Below are positions 12,419-20,302 of a stretch of 64,000 nt of DNA, piece by piece. Origin of the DNA: Lysobacter auxotrophicus (lineage in GTDB: Bacteria; Pseudomonadota; Gammaproteobacteria; Xanthomonadales; Xanthomonadaceae); NCBI RefSeq assembly GCF_027924565.1, contig NZ_AP027041.1, positions 3,596,001 to 3,660,000 on the forward strand. The letters are read 5' to 3'. The position numbers were made by a program, and so were the translations under genes. Each line of letters opens with the position of its first letter. Positions within the stretch are counted from its first letter, which is position 1. The notes beneath the pieces were generated by a model that ran no database searches, had not been told where the DNA came from, and worked only from the letters and a program-made list of their open reading frames with translations.

Positions 12419-12907
12419 ATGAAGCACGATAAAGGGAAGAGCGCTAGCTGTGGCGCCATAATTGCAACCATCAGGCGCTATTCGCCCCTGACACTTGGCG
12501 TTGTCGCGCTGCTTGCCCCGACGCTAAGCAGGGCAATCAACACATGGTCTGATTCCGGAACCACCGTAACGAGCTCGGAAACAAGACGATACGACGGCGC
12601 TGTTACCGGCCCCTTCGGTACACCTGACATTCCGCGTCGGTCGCGTTTCGACCTACCAGCGTTTGCCCTCGCCCGCACCGACGCCACATTGGAGGACACG
12701 TCGGTCACCTGCCCGAGGGCGGGAAACCCCGTTGTTATCGGCACCGGACGAAAGTTCGAGGTGGAGAGCGACATCCCATCACTTCCTGGAGAGATGGGCC
12801 TCTCGTTGGGCCGCACTTGGGGCGCCGGGGATGGAGACGGAATCTTCGGCTATGGATGGCATAGCAAACCTCATCAGTGGCCAAGAGTTGTTCGCCCTGC
12901 TAAGTAA
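12419..12907 (+). pseudogene. Rhs protein N-terminal stub (signal peptide + DUF6531-like region)
   Basis: 162 residues. Residues ~22-40 form a hydrophobic Sec-type signal segment ending LSRA. Residues ~105-155 (PVVIGTGRKFEVESD, LSLGRTWGAG, GIFGYGWHS) match the start of Rhs/YD-repeat proteins (DUF6531-like), where a long beta-shell of YD repeats should follow. Here homology stops at GYGWHS; the frame runs only a few codons more (KPHQWPRVVRPAK) before a stop. The DNA switches at about 12866-12880 into a toxin-tip-like sequence in another frame. The >1000-residue Rhs core is absent, so this is read as a deletion remnant rather than a working gene. No PAAR domain; a Sec-exported type. Confidence 0.75.
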
Positions 12908-13175
12908 GGACCCGAAGTTCCTAGAGCAACTCGCTCAGGCTGATGCCGTGCAACTAAACTCCTGCCGTGCTGGAAAGTCAGATGATGATGGTTACAACGC
13001 TGCGCAGGATTTTGCGGATTCGGCTCGAAAGCCAACTTATGCGCCACAGCAGTGGAACTGGCGAAGGCCGAACGGCTCCTTCTTCATCGGTGGCGCAATT
13101 GGTGGCGCGAGTAGAAATGGCTGGGACCATGGCTACGATGGAAACATAATTTTCTTTCCGAGAGGTGCGCGATGA
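12852..13175 (+). pseudogene. Rhs C-terminal tip fragment (possible toxin domain 1)
   Basis: Open frame, ATG 12852 to TGA 13175, 107 residues, overlapping the Rhs stub in a different frame. From about residue 7 it reads like the variable C-terminal tip of Rhs proteins: LISGQELFALLSKDPKFL, then VQLNSCRAGKSDDDGY, ARKPTYAPQQWNW and a Gly-rich GGAIGGASRNGWDHG ending FFPRGAR. The pattern (SC.(T/A)GK ... YAP ... G ... FFP) recalls tips I associate with Rhs and hemagglutinin proteins, but I cannot name its activity. It has no Rhs core to deliver it. Its stop overlaps the next ATG as ATGA, as in toxin-immunity pairs. Confidence 0.6.
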
Positions 13176-13288
13176 GAACGGCCGCCGCTTTCCTGTTGTG
13201 CGCCGCAATGATGTGCCAGTACTGTACCGGAGTGATCGCTGCATTCTCGGCGGATTGGATAGCAAGAAGGCTGGAGCGAACCGGATGA
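13172..13288 (+). pseudogene. truncated first copy of a small exported immunity-like gene
   Basis: 38 codons starting at an ATG that overlaps the previous TGA. It encodes a signal-peptide-like start (MRTAAAFLLCAAMMCQYCTG) and stops at 13288. Its DNA is closely similar to the 5' end of the next gene at 13285, including the identical 16-mer gtgcgccgcaatgatg (13198-13213 and 13311-13326). Similarity continues to the aagaaggct string, so this is a duplicated and truncated copy in another frame. Confidence 0.6.
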
Positions 13289-13584
13289 GCGGGGCTGCTT
13301 CATTCCTGACGTGCGCCGCAATGATGAGCCAGCACGGCACCGGACCCGCGCAGGAGCACTCCGCGGGCCCATCGATAGCCAGGGACAAGAAGGCTCTTCT
13401 CGAAGCCGGAGCCCTACAAGGCCCGCCAGTTGCCGCCCGCGAGATCGCACTGTTTCTCGCAACGCGAGACGAAGATCTCATGGAGTATTGGAACTGGATT
13501 CCGGACAAGTACTATCGCCCGCGCCCGACAGACCCGAGCAAAGTGGTCTACACGAACCCGCAGACAGGGAAGAAGGATTGTTAA
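13285..13584 (+). CDS. small exported protein, candidate Rhs immunity protein
   Basis: 99 residues, start ATG 13285. N-terminal hydrophobic stretch SGAASFLTCAAMM could be a signal peptide, possibly lipidated at the Cys, although no textbook lipobox is clear. The mature part is mixed: DEDLMEYWNWIPDKYY then RPRPTDPSKVVYTNPQTGKKDC at the end. No recognised domain. Position directly after a toxin-like tip suggests immunity. Alternative: start at 13165, which adds 40 residues with no hydrophobic start; less likely. Confidence 0.55.
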   Translation: MSGAASFLTCAAMMSQHGTGPAQEHSAGPSIARDKKALLEAGALQGPPVAAREIALFLATRDEDLMEYWNWIPDKYYRPRPTDPSKVVYTNPQTGKKDC

Positions 13585-13636
13585 ATCGAGGCCACCTGGA
13601 TTCCCGCCACGATCAGGTGGGGTGCTACCTATCCTC

Positions 13637-13801
13637 ATGCTCGAACGCCTGTTTAAAGAGCGGTGTGCGGCCGGGGACACGCTTGCGTGTGAAAACTGGT
13701 GCGTGATCAATCCACCCGAGTGTAGCGAGGTCGCAAAGAACGTCACCCAACCGATCGCTGATTCGCGCCCCGAACAAAAGAGCTCTACTTATGACAACTG
13801 A
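13637..13801 (+). CDS. 54-codon fragment, possible second Rhs tip end
   Basis: Frame ATG 13637 to TGA 13801. MLERLFKERCAAGDTLACENW followed by INPPECSEVAKNV has four cysteines in a short helical stretch, a pattern like the extreme C-terminal ends of some Rhs proteins. It overlaps the next gene by 11 bases, the same tip-then-immunity arrangement seen on either side. No start site stands out and it may be the remains of a longer tip. Function unknown. Confidence 0.4.
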   Translation: MLERLFKERCAAGDTLACENWCVINPPECSEVAKNVTQPIADSRPEQKSSTYDN

Positions 13802-14258
13802 AGGACATAGCCCTTGGCGCGAAGGATGGAGCGCCATGGAACTTGGCGATACACGGCGAGCGTACAAACTGTTCCTGCAGGCTGCGGCCGCCGGAGATGC
13901 AGATGCTCAAGTAGCCATTGCCTATCACATTGAGACGGGCGAGTTCTCTTGGCTCAGCAAAGCCGACGCGCTCTACTGGTACCAGCAGGCAGCCGAGCAA
14001 GATAGCTCCTCGGCCCTCTTCAACCTTGGACTTAACGAAGTCGAATTTGGAGAGCCGGCACGCGCTCTCGACCTGATGATGCGCGCATACTCGTTCGGGG
14101 AACTGGATGCACTCGTCTACATCATCGAGCTCCTCCCATACTCGAATCGATCGGCCGAGGATATGGCGTTCTTCAGCAAGAAGTTGAAGTATGCGCTGCG
14201 GCACGGCGCGCTTTCAGAGTCTTTGATCGCAAGAGCAGGGGCAATTCTAGCCTTGTAA
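13791..14258 (+). CDS. Sel1-like repeat protein, candidate immunity protein
   Basis: 155 residues, start ATG 13791. Two to three Sel1/TPR-type helix pairs are visible: GDTRRAYKLFLQAAAAGDADAQVAIAYHI, then ADALYWYQQAAEQDSSSALFNLG, then EPARALDLMMRAYSFGELDAL. No signal peptide or membrane segment, so it should be cytoplasmic. Sel1-like proteins are known as partners encoded beside Rhs and other contact toxins; its overlap with the tip fragment upstream supports that reading. Codon use is less GC-biased than in the housekeeping genes. Confidence 0.7.
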   Translation: MTTEGHSPWREGWSAMELGDTRRAYKLFLQAAAAGDADAQVAIAYHIETGEFSWLSKADALYWYQQAAEQDSSSALFNLGLNEVEFGEPARALDLMMRAYSFGELDALVYIIELLPYSNRSAEDMAFFSKKLKYALRHGALSESLIARAGAILAL

Positions 14259-14259
14259 G

Positions 14260-14630
14260 GCGTGTGTCGGGCTGCGCATATGCGGCGCTGTCGGCGCCGC
14301 CGTCGGATTCGGCATAGGGCTGTGGGTTGCCAATGAGGCTATCGACGCTCTCAATGACGATGCCTCAGGCGGCGACTCGTGCCCTGTGTCTGCGGATGCA
14401 CCTGGATAACCGACCGGAGCTGACGGGTTCACGCCTCCGAAGAGGTGGAACGGGGACGAAGTGCGCAGTCCAAACGGTCGCGGATATGGCTGGCCTGACA
14501 GCAAGGGTAACGTGTGGGGCCCACAGGCCCGGGCTCAGGCGCACACGGCGGACCTCATTGGGATGTACAGAAGCCTGGGGGCGGATATGTCAATGTTTAC
14601 CCAGGCGGGCGAGCAAGAGGTGGGAAGTGA
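14260..14630 (+). pseudogene. frameshifted Rhs toxin tip (Ntox37-like pattern)
   Basis: Decayed toxin end read in two frames. Frame 1 gives GAVGAAVGFGIGLWVANEA, an in-frame TAA at 14407-14409, then PPKRWNGDEVRSPNGRGYGWP and SKGNVWGP. Near 14520-14523 one C appears to be missing; in the next frame the sequence continues TGPGSGAHGGPHWDVQKPGG then YVNVYPGGRARGGK and stops at TGA 14628-14630. PPK-W-G, GYGWPD, HGGPHWDVQ and VNVYPGG together recall the 'polymorphic toxin type 37' (Ntox37) tips; that name is from memory. It cannot yield a full-length tip as it stands. Confidence 0.65.
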
Positions 14631-14929
14631 TCAATAGGAACATTCAAGTCATCGACGGCGCTGACAACTGCACATTCGACATCTTCACCACTGACAAGGA
14701 GAGCTTCGCGATCATCTTTCCTGAGGAAGGGCAGGACATTGAGTTCGTTGAGGACCTTGTTGCCCGCGTCGGGGAGCGGCGGGCCACCGAGGTGCTTGAG
14801 GCCATCTGGGCGCAACGGAAAGACAAGAAGAGCGTGGTTGGCATACACGGGACGCTCTTCTTCGAGCTTTCCAATAGGAAATGTTACTACCCAACGAAGA
14901 ACGAAGCTGAGATGGTCGTGATTATCTGA
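14627..14929 (+). CDS. probable immunity protein paired with the broken type-37-like tip
   Basis: 100 residues from GTG 14627, which overlaps the toxin TGA (GTGA). The sequence begins VINRNIQVIDGADNCTFDIF, then FAIIFPEEGQDIEFVEDL, and has GIHGTLFFEL and KCYYPTKNEAE. It matches, from memory, a family of ~100-residue proteins encoded immediately after Rhs genes in xanthomonads and Burkholderia. No signal peptide, so cytoplasmic, as expected if the toxin acts in the cytoplasm. The frame is intact although its toxin is broken. An upstream open stretch in the same frame back to 14327 is an overprint of the toxin remnant and is ignored. Confidence 0.7.
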   Translation: MINRNIQVIDGADNCTFDIFTTDKESFAIIFPEEGQDIEFVEDLVARVGERRATEVLEAIWAQRKDKKSVVGIHGTLFFELSNRKCYYPTKNEAEMVVII

Positions 14930-15030
14930 TGTGCTTCTGAAGCATCCGTAGATTCGCTCGCGGTTGTGCGGTTGAACGCCGAACTTGAACCTTGGATAAG
15001 GCGATATTCCTGAGCCTCAGGCAATGGACG

Positions 15031-15057
15031 GAAAGGGCACCTCAACGGCGCCCTTTC
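15031..15057. terminator. possible hairpin between convergent units
   Basis: GAAAGGGC at 15031-15038 pairs with GCCCTTTC at 15050-15057. It lies between the Rhs island (+) and the efflux pump (-). The T-run is poor on both strands, so a terminator role is only possible. Confidence 0.35.
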
Positions 15058-15087
15058 AGTTCCGCAAGAACAGCCCTGTCGCTTCCG

Positions 15088-18000
15088 CTACGCGGGCGCC
15101 CTCACCCGGAACCACGCCGCATACAGCGCCGGCAGGAACAGCAGCGTCAGGAAGGTCGCGACCGTCAGGCCGCCCATGATCGCTACGGCCATCGGGCCGA
15201 AGAACGCGCTGCGCGACAGCGGGATCATCGCGAGGATTGCAGCAAGCGCGGTCAGCACGATCGGGCGGAAGCGGCGCACGGTGGCTTCGACGATCGCCTG
15301 CCACGGCTGCGCGCCTTCGCCGATGTCGTGTTCGATCTGGTCCACCAGGATCACCGAGTTGCGCATGATCATGCCGGCCAGTGCGATCGTGCCGAGCATC
15401 GCCACGAAGCCGAACGGCACGCGGAACACCAGCAGGAACAGCGTCACGCCGATCAAGCCCAGCGGCGCAGTGAGCAGCACCATGAAGCTGCGCGAGAAGC
15501 TGCGCAGCTGCAGCATCAGCAGGGTGAACACGACGAACACGAACAGCGGCATGCCGGCGGCGATGGACTTCTGGCCGCGCGCGGAATCCTCCACGCTGCC
15601 GCCGATGTCGATCGAGTAGCCGTACGGCAGCTTCGAACGCAGCCCATCCAGCGTGGGCGAGATCTGCGCCGTCACCGTCGCCGGCTGCGTGCCGTCGTAG
15701 ATGTCGGCGCGCACGGTCATCGTCGGCTGGCGGTCGCGATGCCAGATGATGCCTTCCTCGAAGCCGTAGTCGAGCGTGGCGATCTGCGTGAGCGGCACGC
15801 TCTTTCCGCTTTCGGTCGGCACCATCAGGCTGCCGAGCATGTCCAGGCGCAGGCGCTCCTCGGCCGGGCCGCGCAGCAGCATCTCGATCAGCTCGTTGCC
15901 TTCGCGGTACGTGCTGATGTGCGATCCCGACAGCGAGCTGGAAAGGAACTGCGACAGTCGCGCCGAACTCACGCCCAGCGCGCGGGCGCGCTCCTGGTCG
16001 ACGACCAGGCGCACGACCTTGTTCGGCTCGTCCCAGTCGAGGTTCACGTTCACCACGTGCGGGTTCTCGCGGATCTTATCGCGCACCTGGTAGGCGATCT
16101 TCCGCACCTGGTCGATGTGCTCGCCCGACACGCGGAACTGCACCGGATAACCCACTGGCGGTCCGTTCTCAAGACGCGTCACGCGCATCTGCAACTCGGG
16201 GAAGCGCTGGAAGACGTCATTGATCAGCCACGTGCGGATTTCCTCGCGCGCTTCCAGGCTCTTGGGCGTCAGCACGAACTGGGCGAAATTCGCCGCGGGG
16301 AGCTGCTGGTCCAGCGGCAGGTAATAGCGCGGCGAACCGGTGCCAACGTAGGCGACGAAGTTCGCCAGCTGCTTGTTCTGCTTCAGGATCTGCTCGAAGC
16401 GCTGCGCCTGTTCGGTCGTCGCGCGCAGCGAGCTGCCTTCGGCCAGCTCCATGTCGACCATGAGTTCCGGTCGCGTGGAGTCGGGGAAGAACTGCTGCGG
16501 CACGAAGCGGAACATCACGATCGACAGCGCGAACGCGCCCGCGGTCACGGCGATCACCAGCCAGCGATGGCGCACGCAGAACGTCACCCACTCGCGGAAC
16601 CGCACGTAGAACTTCGATGCGTACGGGTCGTGTGCGTGGCCGTCGATCGGCGCCTTCGGCGCGATGTAGTCGTGCAGCTTCGGGAAGCGGCTGGCGATGC
16701 GTTCGCGCAACGCGTGCCAGCGGTACGGAATCGACCCCGGCTTGAGCGGCTTGGCCGCGTGCCCGTATTCCGGCAGCAGCTTGTCGCCCAGGTAGGGGAT
16801 GAACGCGACCGCCGCGATCCACGACACCAGCAGCGCGATGGTCACCACTTCGAACAGCGAGCGCGTGTACTCGCCGGTGCTCGACTTGGCGGTGGCGATC
16901 GGCAGGAAGCCCGCCGCCGTGATCAGCGTGCCGGTGAGCATCGGGAACGCCGTGGAATCCCACGCGAACGCCGCGGCCTTCAGTCGGCTGAAGCCCTGCT
17001 CCATCTTGATGGCCATCATCTCCACCGCGATGATCGCGTCGTCGACGAGCAGGCCGAGCGCGAGCACGAGCGCGCCGAGCGAGATCTTGTGCAGGCCGAC
17101 GCCGAACAGGTCCATCACGGCGAAAGTCATCGCCAGGACGAGCGGAATCGACAGCGCGACGACGAAGCCGGTGCGCAGGCCGAGCGAGAAGAAGCTCACC
17201 AGCAAGACGATCGCGACGGCTTCCGACAGCACGCGCACGAATTCGCCGACCGATTCGGTGACGGCGGCGGGCTGGTCGGCGACCTTGCGCAGCTGCATGC
17301 CGGCCGGCAGCGTCTTCTGCAGTTGCGCGAACTGCGTCTCCAGCGTCTTGCCGAGCTTGAGGATGTCGCCGCCGTCCTTCATCGCGACGCCCAGGCCGAT
17401 GGCGTCCTCGCCCATGAAGCGCATGCGCGGCGCCGGCGGATCGGAGAAGCCGCGCTTCACGTCGGCGACGTCGGCCAGGCGGAACGTGCGATCGCCGACG
17501 CGGATCGGGAACTCGCGGATCTCCTCGACCGACTTGAACTTCCCGCCCACACGCAGCGCGACGCGGGTGCTGCCCGTCTCGAAGAAGCCCGCGGGCACCA
17601 TCGCGTTCTGTTCGTCCAGTGCCTGCTGCACGGCCGCGGCCGGCACGCCGAGCGTGGCGAGCTTCACGTTCGACAGCTCGACCCAGACCTTCTCGTCCTG
17701 CACGCCGAACAGCTCGATCTTGCCCACGTCGGGCTGCTTCTGCAGTTGCAGCTGCACGCGCTCGGCATAGTCCTTGAGCACGGCGTAGTCGAACCCCTTG
17801 CCGGTCAGCGCGTAGATGTTGCCGAAGGTGTCGCCGAATTCATCGTTGAAGAACGGCCCGACGACATCGCTCGGCAAGGTCGGGCGGATGTCGCCGATCT
17901 TCTTGCGCACCTGGTACCACAGCGGCGGAATGTCCTTCGAGCGCAGCGAATCGCGCGCGACGAAGATCACCTGCGATTCGCCGGCGCGCGAGTACGAGCG

Positions 18001-18246
18001 GATGAACTCGTACTGGCCGGTTTCCATCAGCTTCTTTTCGATGCGTTCGGTGACCTGCCGCGAGGTTTCCTCGGCGGTCGCGCCCGGCCACAGCGTGCGG
18101 ATCACCATCACCTTGAAGGTGAAGGCCGGATCCTCGCTGCGCCCCAGCCGCAGGTACGAGAACGTGCCGGCGATGGCCATGACCAGCATCGCGTAGATGA
18201 TCAGGCTGCGATGGCGCAGCGCCCATTCGGAGAGATTGAAACGCAT
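15088..18246 (-). CDS. RND multidrug efflux permease (MexK/TriC-like)
   Basis: 1052-residue inner-membrane pump driven by the proton gradient. The first membrane helix is at residues ~13-31; a large periplasmic loop begins with RSEDPAFTF; the central helices include LGLLVDDAIIAVEMM around residue 402, the acidic pair used for proton relay; a second periplasmic loop and helix set follow. RTLWPGATAEE and ESQVIFVARDSLRS recall MexK-type pumps. It starts 7 bases after its adaptor gene, so the two form an operon (adaptor first). No outer-membrane channel gene is in this pair; tolC at 21034 is the nearest. Substrates cannot be told from sequence. Confidence 0.93.
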   Translation of the reverse strand: MRFNLSEWALRHRSLIIYAMLVMAIAGTFSYLRLGRSEDPAFTFKVMVIRTLWPGATAEETSRQVTERIEKKLMETGQYEFIRSYSRAGESQVIFVARDSLRSKDIPPLWYQVRKKIGDIRPTLPSDVVGPFFNDEFGDTFGNIYALTGKGFDYAVLKDYAERVQLQLQKQPDVGKIELFGVQDEKVWVELSNVKLATLGVPAAAVQQALDEQNAMVPAGFFETGSTRVALRVGGKFKSVEEIREFPIRVGDRTFRLADVADVKRGFSDPPAPRMRFMGEDAIGLGVAMKDGGDILKLGKTLETQFAQLQKTLPAGMQLRKVADQPAAVTESVGEFVRVLSEAVAIVLLVSFFSLGLRTGFVVALSIPLVLAMTFAVMDLFGVGLHKISLGALVLALGLLVDDAIIAVEMMAIKMEQGFSRLKAAAFAWDSTAFPMLTGTLITAAGFLPIATAKSSTGEYTRSLFEVVTIALLVSWIAAVAFIPYLGDKLLPEYGHAAKPLKPGSIPYRWHALRERIASRFPKLHDYIAPKAPIDGHAHDPYASKFYVRFREWVTFCVRHRWLVIAVTAGAFALSIVMFRFVPQQFFPDSTRPELMVDMELAEGSSLRATTEQAQRFEQILKQNKQLANFVAYVGTGSPRYYLPLDQQLPAANFAQFVLTPKSLEAREEIRTWLINDVFQRFPELQMRVTRLENGPPVGYPVQFRVSGEHIDQVRKIAYQVRDKIRENPHVVNVNLDWDEPNKVVRLVVDQERARALGVSSARLSQFLSSSLSGSHISTYREGNELIEMLLRGPAEERLRLDMLGSLMVPTESGKSVPLTQIATLDYGFEEGIIWHRDRQPTMTVRADIYDGTQPATVTAQISPTLDGLRSKLPYGYSIDIGGSVEDSARGQKSIAAGMPLFVFVVFTLLMLQLRSFSRSFMVLLTAPLGLIGVTLFLLVFRVPFGFVAMLGTIALAGMIMRNSVILVDQIEHDIGEGAQPWQAIVEATVRRFRPIVLTALAAILAMIPLSRSAFFGPMAVAIMGGLTVATFLTLLFLPALYAAWFRVRAPA

Positions 18247-18253
18247 GGCGGCC

Positions 18254-19384
18254 TCAGCGCGCGGAGGTCGCGGTCGGGGTCACGACGGGACGGTTGTCGC
18301 GATCCACCGGCTGCACCTTCTGGCCATCGCGCAACAGGTGCCCGCCCGCGGCGACCACCCAGTCGTCCGCCTGCACGCCGCCCTGCACCGGGACGCGATC
18401 CTCGCCGAAGGCACCGATCTGCACCGGACGCAGTTTCACCGTCGAGGTCTTCGTGTCGACGACGAATACGGAGGCCTTGCCGTTCTCGCGCTGGAGCGCG
18501 GCGATCGGCACGCTCAAGCCTTCGCTGGTCTGTGTCGGCAGGTAGACGCGCGCACTCTGGCCGAGGTCGATCGCACCCGCCGGCGCATCGACGGTGACGC
18601 GCGCGGCGAACGTGCGCGACGCCGGATCGGCGGCGGGCGAGATCTCGCGGATGCGGCCGTTCCAGCGCTGGCCCGGACGCGACCACGCTTCGACCTGCAC
18701 CGCCTGCCCGGCCTTCACCTTGCCGGCCATGGTTTCCGGCACGGCGAAGGCGACTTCGCGCACGCCGTCGGCGGCCAGCGTGAACACCGACTGCCCGGCC
18801 GCGACCACCTGCCCGGCTTCGGCCTGGCGTGCGGCGATGACGCCGTCGCGGGTCGCGCGCAACTGCGAGTAAGCCGCCTGGTTGCGGGCGACTTCGACGT
18901 CGGCGCGTGCGGCGTTCACCTGGCCCTGCGCGGCGGTGGCGGCGGCGTTCTGCGCGTCGAGGGTGGAACGGCTGACGAGCTGCTCGCCCGCGAGCTTGGC
19001 GAAGCGGGCCTGGTCGGCGCGTGCGCGACCCAGCTCGGCCTCGGCCGCGGCGAGCTGCGCCTGCGCGGCGCGCGCCTGCGCCTGGAGATCGCCGGGGTCG
19101 AGCGTCGCCAGCACCTGTCCGGCGCGCACGTGGTCGCCGACATCGACATTGCGCTGCACGAGCTTGCCGCCGACGCGGAACGACAGCGGACTTTCCTCGC
19201 GCGCCCGGACGTCGCCGGCGAACGCGCTGGCGGTGTGGTCGGAGGCGGTGGGATGGATGACCAGGACCGGACGCGGCGCTTCTTCGACCGCGTCGTCGCG
19301 CCCGCAGGCGCTCAATACCAAGGTGGAGGCGGCGACCAGCGTCCATGCCCAGAGGCGGAACGCAGCGGCGGAAGAACTGCGCAT
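18254..19384 (-). CDS. RND periplasmic adaptor (membrane fusion lipoprotein)
   Basis: 376 residues. Lipoprotein signal peptide with lipobox LSACG near residue 27. The order of domains is typical: half of a lipoyl-like domain (SFRVGGKLVQRNVDVGDHVRAGQVL), an alanine-rich coiled-coil hairpin (QARAAQAQLAAAEAELGRAR onward, residues ~95-165), the second lipoyl half (ATRDGVIAARQAEAGQVV) and beta-barrel/membrane-proximal domains. It bridges the permease to an outer-membrane channel. First gene of the adaptor-permease operon, divergent from the TetR gene. Confidence 0.93.
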   Translation of the reverse strand: MRSSSAAAFRLWAWTLVAASTLVLSACGRDDAVEEAPRPVLVIHPTASDHTASAFAGDVRAREESPLSFRVGGKLVQRNVDVGDHVRAGQVLATLDPGDLQAQARAAQAQLAAAEAELGRARADQARFAKLAGEQLVSRSTLDAQNAAATAAQGQVNAARADVEVARNQAAYSQLRATRDGVIAARQAEAGQVVAAGQSVFTLAADGVREVAFAVPETMAGKVKAGQAVQVEAWSRPGQRWNGRIREISPAADPASRTFAARVTVDAPAGAIDLGQSARVYLPTQTSEGLSVPIAALQRENGKASVFVVDTKTSTVKLRPVQIGAFGEDRVPVQGGVQADDWVVAAGGHLLRDGQKVQPVDRDNRPVVTPTATSAR

Positions 19385-19461
19385 TGCGGGGGTCCCTGCG
19401 GTTAATTAATGTACTTGTGGGTACTGTATAAATATCAAACCGGTTAGTCTAGTATTCCAGC
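19385..19461. promoter_or_regulatory. divergent control region between adaptor-pump operon and TetR gene
   Basis: 77 AT-rich bases in otherwise GC-rich DNA. Candidate TetR operators: the imperfect palindrome GTACttgtggGTAC (19411-19424) and AACCGGTT (19438-19445), with TTAATTAA at 19402-19409. TATAAAT at about 19427-19433 could be a -10 box for the + strand. Which palindrome is bound is not decidable here. Confidence 0.5.
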
Positions 19462-20175
19462 ATGATCGCCTCGCGCCGCCCCTCGAACACCCCGCCGCCC
19501 CCCGGCGCCACCAAGCCGGCCGGCCCGGGTCGTCCAAAGGACATGGGCAAGCGCGCCGCCATCCTGGAGGCGGCGAAAAGAATGTTTACTCAGCATGGAT
19601 TCGACGGCGCGAGCATGGACCAGATCGCCGCCGAGGCCGGGGTCTCCAAGCTGACCGTGTATAGCCACTTCGGCGACAAGGACGCGTTGTTCCTCGCCGC
19701 GGTCGAATCCCACTGCGACCTGTCGCTGCCCTCGTCGCTGTTCGAGCCCTCGCCCGACACGCCGCTGCGCGAGCGCCTGCTCGACATCGCCAACGCCTTC
19801 TATTCGATGGTGACCGCCCCGGAGGCGATCGCCGGCCATCGCATGCTCTGCTCGCCGCAGATGTCCAATTCCGGCCTGCCCAAGCTGTTCTGGGACGCCG
19901 GTCCGATGCGCGTGCAGAGCGATTTCGCCGCCCTGCTCGAGCGGCGCATCGCGGCCGGCGAGCTGGAAATCCCCGATGTCGCGCGCGCCGCCGGCCAGTT
20001 CTTCAGCCTGCTCAAGGGCGAGCCGCACGCGTGCCTGGTGTTCGGCGGACCGGGGCCGACGGAGGAGGAAATCCAGTCGCACCTGGCCTCGGCGGTGGAC
20101 CTGTTCCTGCGCGCCTATCAGGTGCGCGAACCTGCGTCCGGAAAGCCCGCCGCAAGCGGACGGTCGCGTCGATGA
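19462..20175 (+). CDS. TetR/AcrR family transcriptional regulator
   Basis: 237 residues. After a Pro-rich unstructured start comes RPKDMGKRAAILEAAKRMF and the helix-turn-helix (MDQIAAEAGVSKLTVYSHFGDKDALF, residues ~55-80), then an alpha-helical ligand domain resembling the AefR/AcrR C-terminal type. It is divergent from the pump operon with a 77-base shared control region, so it is probably the local repressor and would also control itself. An alternative start at the Met of DMGKR would remove the Pro-rich leader. Confidence 0.9.
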   Translation: MIASRRPSNTPPPPGATKPAGPGRPKDMGKRAAILEAAKRMFTQHGFDGASMDQIAAEAGVSKLTVYSHFGDKDALFLAAVESHCDLSLPSSLFEPSPDTPLRERLLDIANAFYSMVTAPEAIAGHRMLCSPQMSNSGLPKLFWDAGPMRVQSDFAALLERRIAAGELEIPDVARAAGQFFSLLKGEPHACLVFGGPGPTEEEIQSHLASAVDLFLRAYQVREPASGKPAASGRSRR

Positions 20176-20302
20176 CATCCGTCTTGGTTACTTCTGGCAC
20201 TCAGTCTGACTTGGGGCCGCGGCCATCCTGTGCGCCGCGCCCGCAAAGGCCGGAACCGGCATTCCCGGTACAATTCGCGGTCTTCCGCGCGAGAGTCACG
20301 TA

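Noticed and set aside
14327..14626. Upstream 100 codons in frame with the 14627 immunity gene
   Set aside because: Read as out-of-frame translation of the toxin remnant; the real start is GTG 14627 coupled to the toxin stop.
12419..14929. Insertion sequence or transposase explaining the island
   Set aside because: No transposase motif, terminal inverted repeats or target duplication seen at either edge.
14992..18597. Very long + strand open frame (1201 codons)
   Set aside because: Lies antisense to the RND permease and adaptor; composition is Arg/His/Glu-rich low complexity with no domain, as expected for a GC-rich antisense frame.
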